From: Bacteroidales bacterium
GTDB taxonomy: Bacteria; Bacteroidota; Bacteroidia; Bacteroidales; Tenuifilaceae
Assembly: GCA_003818205.1 (NCBI GenBank)
Contig: RPRQ01000002.1
Location: forward strand, 62,001 to 126,000
Direction of reading: 5' to 3'
DNA: 64,000 nt
Shown here: piece after piece, positions 14,527 through 24,353 of the stretch
Position numbering within the stretch: position 1 is the stretch's first letter
How the letters are laid out: every line of letters starts with the position of its first letter
Notes under the pieces: model-generated
Databases searched by the model: none
What the model saw: only the letters and a program-made list of their open reading frames with translations
What the model was told of the DNA's origin: nothing
Program-made: the position numbers and the translations under genes

Positions 14527-17397
14527 ATGTTAAGAAAAACTGTTTTATCGTTTATTTTCACTGTACTAGCGTACAGTCTTCAAGCAAATCCTAATTCAAA
14601 CTTATCTGCGAACAAGGGAGTTCTGAATCTTGGCATTAGCAATATGCTTGACAATACCAACCTGAAACTTCAAGGTGAATGGGAATTTTATTGGTATCAG
14701 CTGTACGAGCCCAACGATTTCATCGATTCAAAAAAAATCGAAAAACCTTTATATATTAACGTACCCAAATCGTGGTCATCGCAAAAGGTGAATGGGAATA
14801 AACTTCCGAGCACTGGGTATGCCACCTACCGATTGGTTGTTCATAAAAAGCCTGATACCCAGAAATCGATTTACGGGTTAAAAGTATCAACCGTTTTTTC
14901 AAACTATAAACTTTGGGTAAACGGCAAACAGGTTGCAAGCGTAGGCTCTGTTGCTAAAACCAAAGAGCAAAGTAACCCTGACTTCAGCTATCAGGATATT
15001 CCATTTGTTCTCGATCCAGCTGATGGCTCAACGGAGAATATTGAAATCGTTATTCAGGTCTCAAACTTTTCGCATCAGCGAGGCGGTTTGCACTTACCAA
15101 TATACCTAGGAGTTTATAGCAATATAATTGCCGCAACACGATGGATGGATATTCTTAATATTTTGATAATTGGTATTATCCTGGTAATTGGTATCAACCA
15201 TCTTGTTCTTTATTTTTTCCGTAAACAGGATCTATCAAACCTTTACTTTGGGGTTGTTTGCTTGGTAATGATACTCCGAAATATTTCAGCAGGTGATAGA
15301 ATAATTACATACATATTTCCTAATATTAACTGGGAATTTCTGGTTAAACTCGATAACTTCTCAGGGTTTGGAACAATCCCACTCTTCGCATTGTACTTCT
15401 ATATGCTTTTCAAGGATGACTTCCCCCGAGTAATTAAAAATACAATTATATACATAGGTATTGCCATAACTCTTTTGGTATTGGTTACTCCTGCCATTTT
15501 CTATGGAAAGTTTAGAACGTTTTTCGAACTGTACATTTTATTTGGAGGGTTGTACCTAACATTTGGAGTATTGTTAATGTCAACCATACGAAAAAGGCCT
15601 TACGCGTTACCTACTTTTCTTTCAATGTTTATTCTCTACGCAACAGCTATTAACGATGTTCTTAGCAGCATGAGTATAATACAAACTGCATATATAGCAC
15701 CCTATGGGTTGGTTGGTTTTATGCTAATTCAATCGATTACAATTAACAAAAAATCAGCTGGTGCCATTAACGAGAATGAACTACTGAGCTTACAGCTTAC
15801 CCACGAAAAGGAAAATCTTGAACACAAAATTGAAGAGAGAACCCGTGAGCTTAAGCAACAGCATGATGAGTTGCTGAAGCATCAGGAGAAAGAGCAACTA
15901 CAAAATTGGGTTAATGCTGGTGTGGCTCAGGTAAACGAGGTGCTTTCGCAGAATAAGGACGATTTCAACGCCCTAAGCAAAAACGTACTAATATCATTAT
16001 TAAAATATCTTGACGCTAAACTTGGAGCCGTTTACATTCTTAATGATGAGAATGATGATAACCCATACCTTGAACTGGTTACTGACTATGGCTTAAGCAA
16101 AGAGCATAAGAATCAACATGCTATGATCCCCACCAACAGCGGTTTGGTTGGTGCTACTTTTACGAACAACGAAACACAACTACTTACCGATATCCCAGAT
16201 AATTACCTGGCCATTAGCTCGGGAATAGGAAGAGCTACTCCTAAAGCATTACTTCTTGTACCTCTTTGCTTTGAGGAGAAGGTTTTTGGGGTAATCGAAA
16301 TCGCTTCGTTTAATGCAATTAACACCTATGAACTTGAATTTATTAGTAAAGTTGCGCAAAGTATTGCCAACAACTTGAATACTGTAAAGATGAATGAGCG
16401 AAACCTCAAGCTTATTCAGCAGTTCAAGGAGCAAACAAAAAATTTACTGGAAAGGGAGGAGGAAACTCGTCAGCAGTTAGAAGAATTACAAGCATTAGAA
16501 GAAAATTTACATGCTAGAAATGTTGAGATTGAGAACGCTAACGCTGAAATGGGCAAGAAAAATACTGAAATTGAAGAGTATAAGCAGATGATGCTAGACA
16601 TTATGGATCAAATACCAGGTAAAATTTATGTCAAAGGACCTGATGGAAAGATAATAATTGTAAATAGCGAGGTTGCACGTTATTACCCGGGAAAAACTGT
16701 TAACGATTTGATTGGCACCACCGATTTTGACCATTTTGATCATGCTGAGGTTAGTAAATGGTGGGAGAAAGAGAAACAAATTATTGAATCAGGAAAACCT
16801 GAAATAATACCTGAAGATACTGTAACAGACAAGAATGGCATGGTTAAGGTGTTTAAATCCTATAAGGTTCCATTTTTTATTAAAACGTTGAATAAACTTG
16901 GTTTACTCGGCTTTCAAGTTGATATTACGAACCTGAAAGAGATGGAAATTGAAACAACAAAACATAAGAAAAACCTATCCAAATTAGAGAAAGATTTTAA
17001 AAATGATAAGCTATTCCTAAATGCTTTTATGACCGAAACGCCAATGATTATTTACTATAAAACTATCGATGGCAAGTATCAAAAAGCAAGTAAAAGCATG
17101 TTATCATTTTTTAACATTAACGATATTAATGACTTAATTGGGAAAACTGATTATGAGATATTTGCTAAAGAGATAGCTGAAAATAATCATAACGCTGAAC
17201 AAGAAATTATTAGCTCCGGAAATCCTATTCTTGAGCAAATCGAAAAGCACACGATTGGCAAAAGAGCTGAATTGTTAATAAATTCCAGAATACCTATTAA
17301 GGATGAAAAAGATAAAATAGTAGGAATACTCGGCATTTCATGGCCGGTATCTATAGTAAAAGGGATCAAAGATAAAATTGAAACGAATAAAAACTAA
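14527..17397 (+). CDS. 7TMR-DISM sensor with GAF and two PAS domains, no kinase or cyclase domain
   Basis: 956 residues. Order seen: signal peptide (1-20); extracellular 7TMR-DISMED2-like sensing domain (about 40-195, 'LQGEWEFYWYQLYEP', 'GYATYRLVVHKK', 'YKLWVNGKQVASVG'); seven membrane helices (about 205-410); coiled coil (about 415-460); GAF domain (about 465-620); second coiled coil (about 625-690); PAS domain ('MDQIPGKIYVKGPDGKIIIVN', about 695-810); and a last PAS (about 840-945). The chain ends after the second PAS with no HisKA, HATPase, GGDEF, EAL or phosphatase region. It may act through protein contacts, perhaps with the hybrid kinase encoded convergently next door (inference). Confidence 0.75.
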   Translation: MLRKTVLSFIFTVLAYSLQANPNSNLSANKGVLNLGISNMLDNTNLKLQGEWEFYWYQLYEPNDFIDSKKIEKPLYINVPKSWSSQKVNGNKLPSTGYATYRLVVHKKPDTQKSIYGLKVSTVFSNYKLWVNGKQVASVGSVAKTKEQSNPDFSYQDIPFVLDPADGSTENIEIVIQVSNFSHQRGGLHLPIYLGVYSNIIAATRWMDILNILIIGIILVIGINHLVLYFFRKQDLSNLYFGVVCLVMILRNISAGDRIITYIFPNINWEFLVKLDNFSGFGTIPLFALYFYMLFKDDFPRVIKNTIIYIGIAITLLVLVTPAIFYGKFRTFFELYILFGGLYLTFGVLLMSTIRKRPYALPTFLSMFILYATAINDVLSSMSIIQTAYIAPYGLVGFMLIQSITINKKSAGAINENELLSLQLTHEKENLEHKIEERTRELKQQHDELLKHQEKEQLQNWVNAGVAQVNEVLSQNKDDFNALSKNVLISLLKYLDAKLGAVYILNDENDDNPYLELVTDYGLSKEHKNQHAMIPTNSGLVGATFTNNETQLLTDIPDNYLAISSGIGRATPKALLLVPLCFEEKVFGVIEIASFNAINTYELEFISKVAQSIANNLNTVKMNERNLKLIQQFKEQTKNLLEREEETRQQLEELQALEENLHARNVEIENANAEMGKKNTEIEEYKQMMLDIMDQIPGKIYVKGPDGKIIIVNSEVARYYPGKTVNDLIGTTDFDHFDHAEVSKWWEKEKQIIESGKPEIIPEDTVTDKNGMVKVFKSYKVPFFIKTLNKLGLLGFQVDITNLKEMEIETTKHKKNLSKLEKDFKNDKLFLNAFMTETPMIIYYKTIDGKYQKASKSMLSFFNINDINDLIGKTDYEIFAKEIAENNHNAEQEIISSGNPILEQIEKHTIGKRAELLINSRIPIKDEKDKIVGILGISWPVSIVKGIKDKIETNKN

Positions 17398-17486
17398 GGG
17401 TAAACGCAACACATGTTAGTATAAAGAGCTAACCAGAGTTATTGACTTCATCGAGCTTGTTGGCTCAACGAAGTTAATAAAATGGG

Positions 17487-20384
17487 TTAATACCCTAAAT
17501 ACTTTTGCAGCATAGCAAGTAAGTCCTTACCATTGATTGGTTTTGTGATATAATCGTTACATCCTGCAGCCTCCGCTTTTTGACGATCTTCGCTAAAGGC
17601 ATAAGCGGTTTGAGCAACAACAGGAAGTTTAGGGTTAATCTGACGAATTTCCATTGTTGCCGCATAGCCATTCATGATGGGCATCTTGATATCCATTAGC
17701 ACCAAATCGATCTTTTTTATGGTTTTGGCAAGATCTACCGCTTGAACTCCATCCTTAGCCCATAATAAAGTTGCACCTGTTAAGTTAAGCAATTCTTGAA
17801 TAAATATATAGTTAGCCTCCTCATCCTCTGCAACAAGGATAACCTTGTTGCGCCAATCAGGAAAACGTTCTTCTGATTCTATTATTAATATCTCCTTTTT
17901 AATATCCTTCTTCTCAAGTACCCTATAGGGTAGAGTGAAATAGAATGTAGAGCCTGCATTCATAATCGATTCAACCCAAATGGTTCCCCCCAATAGGTTT
18001 ACAATGCCCTTTGAGATGGACAAACCTAAACCCGTTCCTCCGCTTTGTCGTCCTGTTTTATCCTCTACCTGACGGAAACGCTCAAAGATCAAGGTTTGCA
18101 TTTGCGGATCAATTCCAACCCCTGTGTCCTTAACAAAAAATGTAACTTGCTGATTATCTATACTATACCCGAATCTAATGGTTCCTTTCACAGTAAACTT
18201 TAATGCGTTACTTATTAAATTTGTAAGAACCTGCTCAAGCCGACCCTCATCGGTTACCAGCTCAAGGAAATCTGTTCCATTTGGAATTTCGAGATCAATT
18301 TCAACAGCTTCTCTTTTCTGGAATATCCGATCCTTAATATAGAAACTCTGCATATTCCTTAAAAGGTTGTTGATATTGCAGGGTGCAAAAACAACAGTTA
18401 GCTGACCTGCTTCGACCTTCGAAGCATAAATAATATCGTTAATTAGCTTAACAAGGCTATTCCCTTTACTGGTAATAATTTCAATATACTGTTTTTTCTT
18501 AACAGCGGTTAAATTTGGCAATGCGATTAGCTGTGAAAAACCAATAATTGCATTCATTGGTGTTCGTATCTCATGGCTCATATTCGCTAAAAATGCTGAT
18601 TTCAGCATATCCGCTTCTTCAGCCTTCTCCTTTGCTGCTAGAAGTTTGTTTTCAAGCTCTTTTCTGTTCAACGCCACTGATGCCTGATTTACAATACCCT
18701 CAATGAGTGAATAATCTATCTCCGGAGACTCATTGTCAACTATAATTACAACCCCTCCATAGCAGTGGCTATCCTTTACAAAACCAATAACATAGATTGC
18801 CAACACACCTAAAAATTTCTCTATTGCTCGTGCTCCAACAGATGACAAGTTCCCTTCTGAAAATTCGTAGAGAGACTTCTCCACCTTAAATAGCTTCCGA
18901 TTACCAAACTGATCTATTACATTTTCGGACACCTGAAATCTTCTTCCAACGGGATTCCATCCAATAATTTCAAGGAGCTTTGACCATTTCTTAATATTTA
19001 AGCCATATACACCTTCAACATTTACAATCTTTGATTCAGCCTCAATAGAAACTACGGTATGCAGTACAGCAGGGGCAAACTTTTCTAGCTGGGTACCAAC
19101 GTAATGAAATATACTTTCCGTTAATGGGAGACCAACCAGCTCCGTAGCAGTTTGAGCAAGCGCTTCTAGCTTATGCCGATAGTTTTTTTGAATACATTCA
19201 GTATTTCTTTGGAGGGTTAAATCGTAGCCAATGACAACGGAATTCCATCCTTCCACCTTAACAAAATCGCTAAATGCAGTCCAAGAAATATCTCGTCGCT
19301 CCCCATTTTTATGGGTTATTTGATTCTCCCACTTCGATAGGGTAATACCCATATCGAAGAGCTGTTTTTCCACCTTTTTCCTTAAGAAGGTATTGGGATA
19401 AAGCAATTCTAGGGCATTGCTATTTCCAATGATCTCTTTCGCTTTATAGCCCGTTACAACCTGACACGCTTTATTCCAAAAAACGATTTCACCCTCTTTA
19501 CCGATGGCAAATACCATCGTTGGTAGGTTTCGAACTAAGGCCATCAGGTTGTCTTTATCCTCTTTAAGTTTCTTCTCGTTTAAAATGTTGGTAGTTATAT
19601 CATATACTACACCATGCCATTTTGTAACCTGTTTAAGGTTATTCCGTTCAACCTCAACGGTAATCCTAAGAATTTTATCAACCTGATCGAGCCCAGAGTA
19701 TTTAAAATTTGAGTTAAACCAGTTTCTTTCTGGGGTTTTAAATACCTCTTCAAATTTTTGATTTATAACAGCTAAATCATCTCTATTTATAAAAGGTGCA
19801 ACCGATCGAAGGCCCGGTTTTATCTTCTCATTTCGTTTAAAGCCGAAAATTCTAAATGTTTCATCAGACCAATAATCCTCCCCTTTCTCAGTATCGCACT
19901 CCCAGGTGCCGATATGGGCTATTTTTTGAGTTTTATTTAAACGGTGCTGGCTAATCTCCAGCTTATGAAATAGTTCTTTCTGATGGCTGATATCAATCGT
20001 AGTACCAACTATTAATGCAACTTGTCCATTATTTTTTCTCGATGCGACTGCAGCTCTTCCGAGGAACCACTTCCAGCCACCATCTTTGGTCCGTGCCCTA
20101 AATTCTATTTCACCGCTCTCCCTTATTCCATCAGCTAAACTGCTTATGGCTTGATGAACATAAAGTTTTTCTTCGGGGTGAATTAACTCCAGAACATATT
20201 CAACAGTGGTAGTTGATTCACTGGTTTCAAACCCCAGCTGTGAAAAAACTTTGTTGCTAAAAGTAACCGTCTCACTATCGATATCCCAATACCAAAAACC
20301 ACCACCAACAAGTATCTGAGCCTCTTTTAGAAGTTCAATCTTTGAAAGCTCTGCGTTTAATATCTCCTTCTTAGGTTTTGACAT
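17487..20384 (-). CDS. PAS/GAF hybrid histidine kinase with C-terminal receiver domain
   Basis: 965 residues, no signal peptide or membrane helix, so cytosolic. Three PAS domains (about 20-135, 140-265, 275-395; first begins '[18 protein letters not shown]'), then a GAF-like region (about 400-575), a HisKA dimerisation domain with His604 in '[17 protein letters not shown]', an HATPase domain ('[10 protein letters not shown]', '[11 protein letters not shown]', 'GGTGLGLSI'), and a receiver domain with phospho-acceptor Asp898 in 'LVLMDIKMP'. It autophosphorylates and passes phosphate to its own receiver. No DNA-binding partner lies beside it. Convergent with the 7TM sensor, 89 bp between stops. 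Confidence 0.92.
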   Translation of the reverse strand: MSKPKKEILNAELSKIELLKEAQILVGGGFWYWDIDSETVTFSNKVFSQLGFETSESTTTVEYVLELIHPEEKLYVHQAISSLADGIRESGEIEFRARTKDGGWKWFLGRAAVASRKNNGQVALIVGTTIDISHQKELFHKLEISQHRLNKTQKIAHIGTWECDTEKGEDYWSDETFRIFGFKRNEKIKPGLRSVAPFINRDDLAVINQKFEEVFKTPERNWFNSNFKYSGLDQVDKILRITVEVERNNLKQVTKWHGVVYDITTNILNEKKLKEDKDNLMALVRNLPTMVFAIGKEGEIVFWNKACQVVTGYKAKEIIGNSNALELLYPNTFLRKKVEKQLFDMGITLSKWENQITHKNGERRDISWTAFSDFVKVEGWNSVVIGYDLTLQRNTECIQKNYRHKLEALAQTATELVGLPLTESIFHYVGTQLEKFAPAVLHTVVSIEAESKIVNVEGVYGLNIKKWSKLLEIIGWNPVGRRFQVSENVIDQFGNRKLFKVEKSLYEFSEGNLSSVGARAIEKFLGVLAIYVIGFVKDSHCYGGVVIIVDNESPEIDYSLIEGIVNQASVALNRKELENKLLAAKEKAEEADMLKSAFLANMSHEIRTPMNAIIGFSQLIALPNLTAVKKKQYIEIITSKGNSLVKLINDIIYASKVEAGQLTVVFAPCNINNLLRNMQSFYIKDRIFQKREAVEIDLEIPNGTDFLELVTDEGRLEQVLTNLISNALKFTVKGTIRFGYSIDNQQVTFFVKDTGVGIDPQMQTLIFERFRQVEDKTGRQSGGTGLGLSISKGIVNLLGGTIWVESIMNAGSTFYFTLPYRVLEKKDIKKEILIIESEERFPDWRNKVILVAEDEEANYIFIQELLNLTGATLLWAKDGVQAVDLAKTIKKIDLVLMDIKMPIMNGYAATMEIRQINPKLPVVAQTAYAFSEDRQKAEAAGCNDYITKPINGKDLLAMLQKYLGY

Positions 20385-20778
20385 ATTATTTATAATCAGC
20401 GGTTTAAATAAATTGACTAAGTTAAAGAATTATCTCATACCAATACTGAATATATAAATGTATGTTATCAACAACCATTCTAATCACTTTGTTGTGTGAT
20501 AGATAGGTAAGTATATTAAAAGGTAGAAAAAACGACTGAGTATCATAATGCAGAAGAATCACTAACACGAAAAACATAAATATTTTCTCTCCCGATAAAT
20601 CGGGACAAGTTGTGAAACTCTGTGCCCTCGTTTCTCTGTGGTGAATAGTTACGAAAAATATAACCGATTTAGTAATTGTTAAAAACTTTCAGATAATTGT
20701 TAAGTATTTTATTGTATAGTCAATGTACTATAATGATGTATTTAGTTTATTTGCGTAAAATAAGCTGCATTTAACAAA
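20385..20778. other. Intergenic region with small hairpin
   Basis: About 390 bp between divergent genes. It contains the palindrome TCCCGATAAATCGGGA (20590-20605) and a low-information stretch (CTCTGTGCCCTCGTTTCTCTGTGG) of a kind often left over from repeats. No gene supported; promoters for both flanking genes must lie here but no consensus box stands out. Confidence 0.5.
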
Positions 20779-20979
20779 ATGAATAAACGCCCAGGGTTTA
20801 ATTGCGAAAAGTTAAAACGCGTACATCGTAAGGAATTACTATTCAACACGTCGGAAATGGAAGTGATTAAAGTTTACTGCAAGCGGTATAAAATAAGGAA
20901 TCAATCGAAATTTTTACGAGAAGCAATTATTTCAAGGGTTTTACATACATTTGAGAACGATCACCCAAAACTTTTTTAA
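20779..20979 (+). CDS. Small basic ribbon-helix-helix-like protein
   Basis: 66 residues, very basic. After 20 residues, 'LLFNTSEMEVIKVYCKRYKIRNQSKFLREAIISRVL' (segment RNQSKFLREAI) fits a ribbon-helix-helix fold: a strand followed by two helices, with the N-x-S-x-F-x-R-E pattern typical of MobC/relaxosome accessory and Arc-like proteins. No relaxase or partner toxin lies beside it. Its stop overlaps the stop of the convergent TonB receptor gene by 4 bp. Function unknown; DNA binding is inferred. Confidence 0.6.
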   Translation: MNKRPGFNCEKLKRVHRKELLFNTSEMEVIKVYCKRYKIRNQSKFLREAIISRVLHTFENDHPKLF

Positions 20980-23423
20980 AACTTTACGGTAAGTTTTATA
21001 TTGATTCTACGAGAGGTTAAATAGTTTGGCACAGCGTAAGTTCCCGACTGATTATCCTGATTCCCTACGGTTTGAATCCACATATAAGAAATCGTATTAT
21101 TAATATTCAACAAATTAAAAACCTCAGCGCTCAACCAAAGGCTTTTTAACCATTTTACCCCGTTAAGTCTATCCCCTCCTTTACCCTTATCGTCCTTAAA
21201 AACTTTTGAGAATCCAATATCTATCCTTTTATACGATGTCATTCTCGACACCATATCGTATTGTTCGCCTTTAGGGTTACCTATTGGTAAGCCAGAGCCA
21301 TAGTGCCCGCTAAGATGAACCCTGAAGGTTGGGTTACCAGGCATATAATCCTGGAAGAACAGCCCGAAATTAATGAGTTGATCCGTAGGACGAGGGTATG
21401 AACCATAGGTATCATGCAAATTATCCTCATAGGTTCTCAGAAAGGACAGGCTAGCCCATGATTCTGCCCCAATAACAAGTTCTCCATTCACCTTCATATC
21501 AAGACCAAAGGCATAACCATTGGTTAAATTCTCCCCTGCATACTGAATCCGAACATTATCAACTTTATATGGTATAAGATTTGAGAGCTTCTTGTAGTAC
21601 ACCTCGGTTGTGAAACGAAAAGGGCGATTCCACGAATTGAAACGATAATCGGCTCCAACAACCAGATGAGTCGATTTTTGAGATTTTACGCTACCATTCA
21701 AATTTCCATCAATCATTCTTAACTCCTTGTAGAATGGTGGCTGATAGTAAACACCTCCCGAAATATGAAACGATAAATCGTTCCGCCATCTTGGCTCAAC
21801 GGTAATGGCTGCCCGAGGGCTAAATAATAGTTCATTAGTGAAATCCCAGTAAGATAGCCTAATCCCTGCTGATGCAATAAAGTTGAAGCGATTGCTAGAA
21901 AAGCTAATATCATCCTGCATATAGCTGTTCAATCGATTCGACTGAATTCTATTCGCTGCTTTTAGCGAATAGAATAGCTCCAAGCTGTTATCTGAGTGGG
22001 GTAACGAGAAACCCGATGAATCGATCAGCTCCCATTCGCTTAGCTGATCATCAATTATTTCGTGCTGATATTTTAACCCCCATTTGAACTTGTTAACACC
22101 AGATGTCCAAATATTGGAATTATCGATTGAAAACACCTTGGCATTAAGAAAATTACGGGCATGATGCAAAGAACCACCTATACCAACATTGATTAGGCTG
22201 TCACCGTATGTTGACGAACCTAACGAGTTATCAAGCTCATTAAGCCAATACTCACCGAGTAAATCAAAGGTTTCCTGCTCGTATGTTTGAAACCCATTAC
22301 CAGACAGCTTAAACTCCAAACTACTATTGGGCTTATAGCTTGTGCTAATTGCACCTGTTACCGTTTCAAAAACGCTTACCTCTTGTCCCTCGTAATAAAT
22401 TTTCAGCTGTAAAGCGTTATTAAACGTTCCGAATCGGGTTTCGCGAACATCAGGGACAAATTGATACCTATTGGAGGAGTAGCCTCCAAGAAAGCTTACG
22501 CTTAGTTTTGGGTTTATTTCGTAATTCAGATACGATTGAATGTCAACAAATGCAGGGTTATAATCACCTTTTGAATCAAGCGTATTAAGCAAATACTTAG
22601 ATGTTTTGTACCGAACCCCCGTTAAATGTGTAAACTTCTTGTTTTTGCTAATGCCTTCAAAGGTTACATTGGTTCCAAGAAGGCTTATGCTTAAATTTGC
22701 AGCATAGGTCTGTGGTTTTCGGTATTTTATATTCAGTACCGATGACATCTTATCGCCAAATTCGGCATTAAACCCACCGGACGAGAACTCAACCCCCGAA
22801 ACCATATCGGAATTTATAAAGCTTAGCCCCTCCTGCTGCCCTGCGCGAATTAATAATGGTCGATAGACCTCAATCCCATTAACATAAATCAAATTCTCAT
22901 CGAAGTTCCCACCCCGAACGGAATACTGCGAGCTTAGCTCATTGGATGAGCTAACCCCTGGCAAAGATTTTAGGATAGACTCGAAATTACCCGAGGCATC
23001 GGGTAATCGTTCAATATCCGTTATGTTTATTCTCTCTATGTTGCTAAATTTAAACCTAGAGCTGATAACCGAAACCCCTTCAATGGCATTTGTTATCGGG
23101 ATAAGCTGAGCGTTCACCTCAAGTTTCTCGCCTTCTTTCACATTTACCTCAACGTTAATAGCGTTATAGCCTACGCATGATATGGTAAGGGTAATCTCCT
23201 GATTCGAATTAACCTTTAGCCGATAACGCCCATTCTCATCGGATGATGCACCAGTTCCCGTTCCTTGGATTGCAATATTCGCTAGCTCAATGGGTTGGTT
23301 TAGCGTATCGGATACTATTCCTACAATAACACCCTTCCCTTGTCCCATCATCGAACTAGCACTAGTAGCGCATATGATAATTAGCAAGAAGACCTTAAAA
23401 CGATATGATAATCTAGAAAGCAT
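20976..23423 (-). CDS. TonB-dependent receptor with carboxypeptidase-like regulatory domain
   Basis: 815 residues. Signal peptide (about 1-28), then a CarboxypepD_reg-like beta-sandwich (about 30-115, 'GIVSDTLNQPIELANIAIQG', 'GRYRLKVNS'), a plug domain (about 125-235, 'SLPGVSSSNELSSQYSVRGG', 'INGIEVYRPLLI') and a beta-barrel ending in a typical 'RRINIKLTVKF' C-terminal strand with terminal Phe. No SusD-like partner follows, so it is not a classic polysaccharide pair. Substrate unknown. Confidence 0.9.
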   Translation of the reverse strand: MLSRLSYRFKVFLLIIICATSASSMMGQGKGVIVGIVSDTLNQPIELANIAIQGTGTGASSDENGRYRLKVNSNQEITLTISCVGYNAINVEVNVKEGEKLEVNAQLIPITNAIEGVSVISSRFKFSNIERINITDIERLPDASGNFESILKSLPGVSSSNELSSQYSVRGGNFDENLIYVNGIEVYRPLLIRAGQQEGLSFINSDMVSGVEFSSGGFNAEFGDKMSSVLNIKYRKPQTYAANLSISLLGTNVTFEGISKNKKFTHLTGVRYKTSKYLLNTLDSKGDYNPAFVDIQSYLNYEINPKLSVSFLGGYSSNRYQFVPDVRETRFGTFNNALQLKIYYEGQEVSVFETVTGAISTSYKPNSSLEFKLSGNGFQTYEQETFDLLGEYWLNELDNSLGSSTYGDSLINVGIGGSLHHARNFLNAKVFSIDNSNIWTSGVNKFKWGLKYQHEIIDDQLSEWELIDSSGFSLPHSDNSLELFYSLKAANRIQSNRLNSYMQDDISFSSNRFNFIASAGIRLSYWDFTNELLFSPRAAITVEPRWRNDLSFHISGGVYYQPPFYKELRMIDGNLNGSVKSQKSTHLVVGADYRFNSWNRPFRFTTEVYYKKLSNLIPYKVDNVRIQYAGENLTNGYAFGLDMKVNGELVIGAESWASLSFLRTYEDNLHDTYGSYPRPTDQLINFGLFFQDYMPGNPTFRVHLSGHYGSGLPIGNPKGEQYDMVSRMTSYKRIDIGFSKVFKDDKGKGGDRLNGVKWLKSLWLSAEVFNLLNINNTISYMWIQTVGNQDNQSGTYAVPNYLTSRRINIKLTVKF

Positions 23424-23648
23424 TGATTTACTACTTCATATTACTAAAAAATTTAAGCGAAGAAAACACTTTATTTTCGAAGCCAATTCTATTTCAACTA
23501 TATTCTTTTTTTTTAATGCAATTTAAGTTAATCATCAATCCTGGGATCAACATAAAAATAACATAAAAGCATCCATGAAATTGTTCCAGATTCCAATTTT
23601 TTATGGATATTGTCAGCAATTTATTGTAAATCTTTTCCGATAGGCATT

Positions 23649-24059
23649 ATGGTTGAGCAATTAGAAATAGTTCTACCCCCATACAAGCGAGGGTTTCATC
23701 TGATAACCGATGAAATTGTTAATCGCCTGCCAAATCTCCCCAAGGAAGGTATTGCAAACATCTTCATAAAGCACACATCGGCTGCTATTACAATTAACGA
23801 AAATGCTGATTCAACTGTACGAACCGACTTCGAAACGTTTTTTAACAGGCTAATACCCGACTCCACCTCATGGTTTACCCATAATACCGAGGGTAATGAT
23901 GATATGCCCGCCCATGTTAAAGCTTCAATCATTGGCCAATTTTTATCTATACCAATTACAAATTACAAATTTAATCTTGGAACATGGCAAGGCATTTATC
24001 TTTGTGAATTCAGAAATTATGGAGGTAATCGGCGTATTACAGTAACTATTCTTAGCTAA
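23649..24059 (+). CDS. YjbQ/UPF0047 family protein
   Basis: 136 residues from the ATG at 23649; the same frame is open from 23610 but homologues begin at 'MVEQLEIVLPPYKRG'. Family signatures: 'IFIKHTSAAITINENAD' with conserved His, 'HVKASIIG' and the C-terminal 'GTWQGIYLCEFRNYGGNR'. Members have weak thiamine-phosphate synthase activity in vitro, but the natural role is unsettled. Single gene; the iorAB leader follows. Confidence 0.88.
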   Translation: MVEQLEIVLPPYKRGFHLITDEIVNRLPNLPKEGIANIFIKHTSAAITINENADSTVRTDFETFFNRLIPDSTSWFTHNTEGNDDMPAHVKASIIGQFLSIPITNYKFNLGTWQGIYLCEFRNYGGNRRITVTILS

Positions 24060-24083
24060 AATATTCTTAACCAAAAAGAGTAA

Positions 24084-24118
24084 TTTGATAATAGTTTTGA
24101 AATTATTTGATACTTTTG
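24084..24118 (+). promoter_or_regulatory. Probable promoter of iorAB
   Basis: TACTTTTG (24111-24118) fits TAnnTTTG; TTTG at 24084-24087 may be the -33 box, though the 23-bp spacing is slightly long. It gives a 5' leader of about 230 nt before iorA. Confidence 0.5.
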
Positions 24119-24197
24119 CATCTAAATTAACAGTGAATTATCTCGAATCGGTTACAAATTAGCATTATTAGTTTCAAAGGTTAAAGCATAGATTCAG

Positions 24198-24275
24198 ATG
24201 AATACAACTTTTATCTTTTTTTTACATAACGTTGCCTTAAACGTTGGATTTCTAAAGCGTTTCGGAGGTCTATAA
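24198..24275 (+). CDS. Possible phenylalanine-rich leader peptide upstream of iorAB
   Basis: A 25-codon ATG-TAA frame with five Phe codons (codons 5, 7, 8, 18, 22). It lies between the likely promoter and iorA, an enzyme acting on aryl pyruvates. A weak GAGG/CCTC hairpin followed by T residues (24265-24310) comes after its stop. This could be an amino-acid-sensing leader, but the terminator is poor and T-rich DNA yields Phe codons by chance. Confidence 0.3.
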   Translation: MNTTFIFFLHNVALNVGFLKRFGGL

Positions 24276-24353
24276 TACTGCACCCTCTTATCATCTTTTT
24301 TTATTTTCATTTCTAGTTTATTAACAATTCAGATAATAAAAGCATATCATAAT

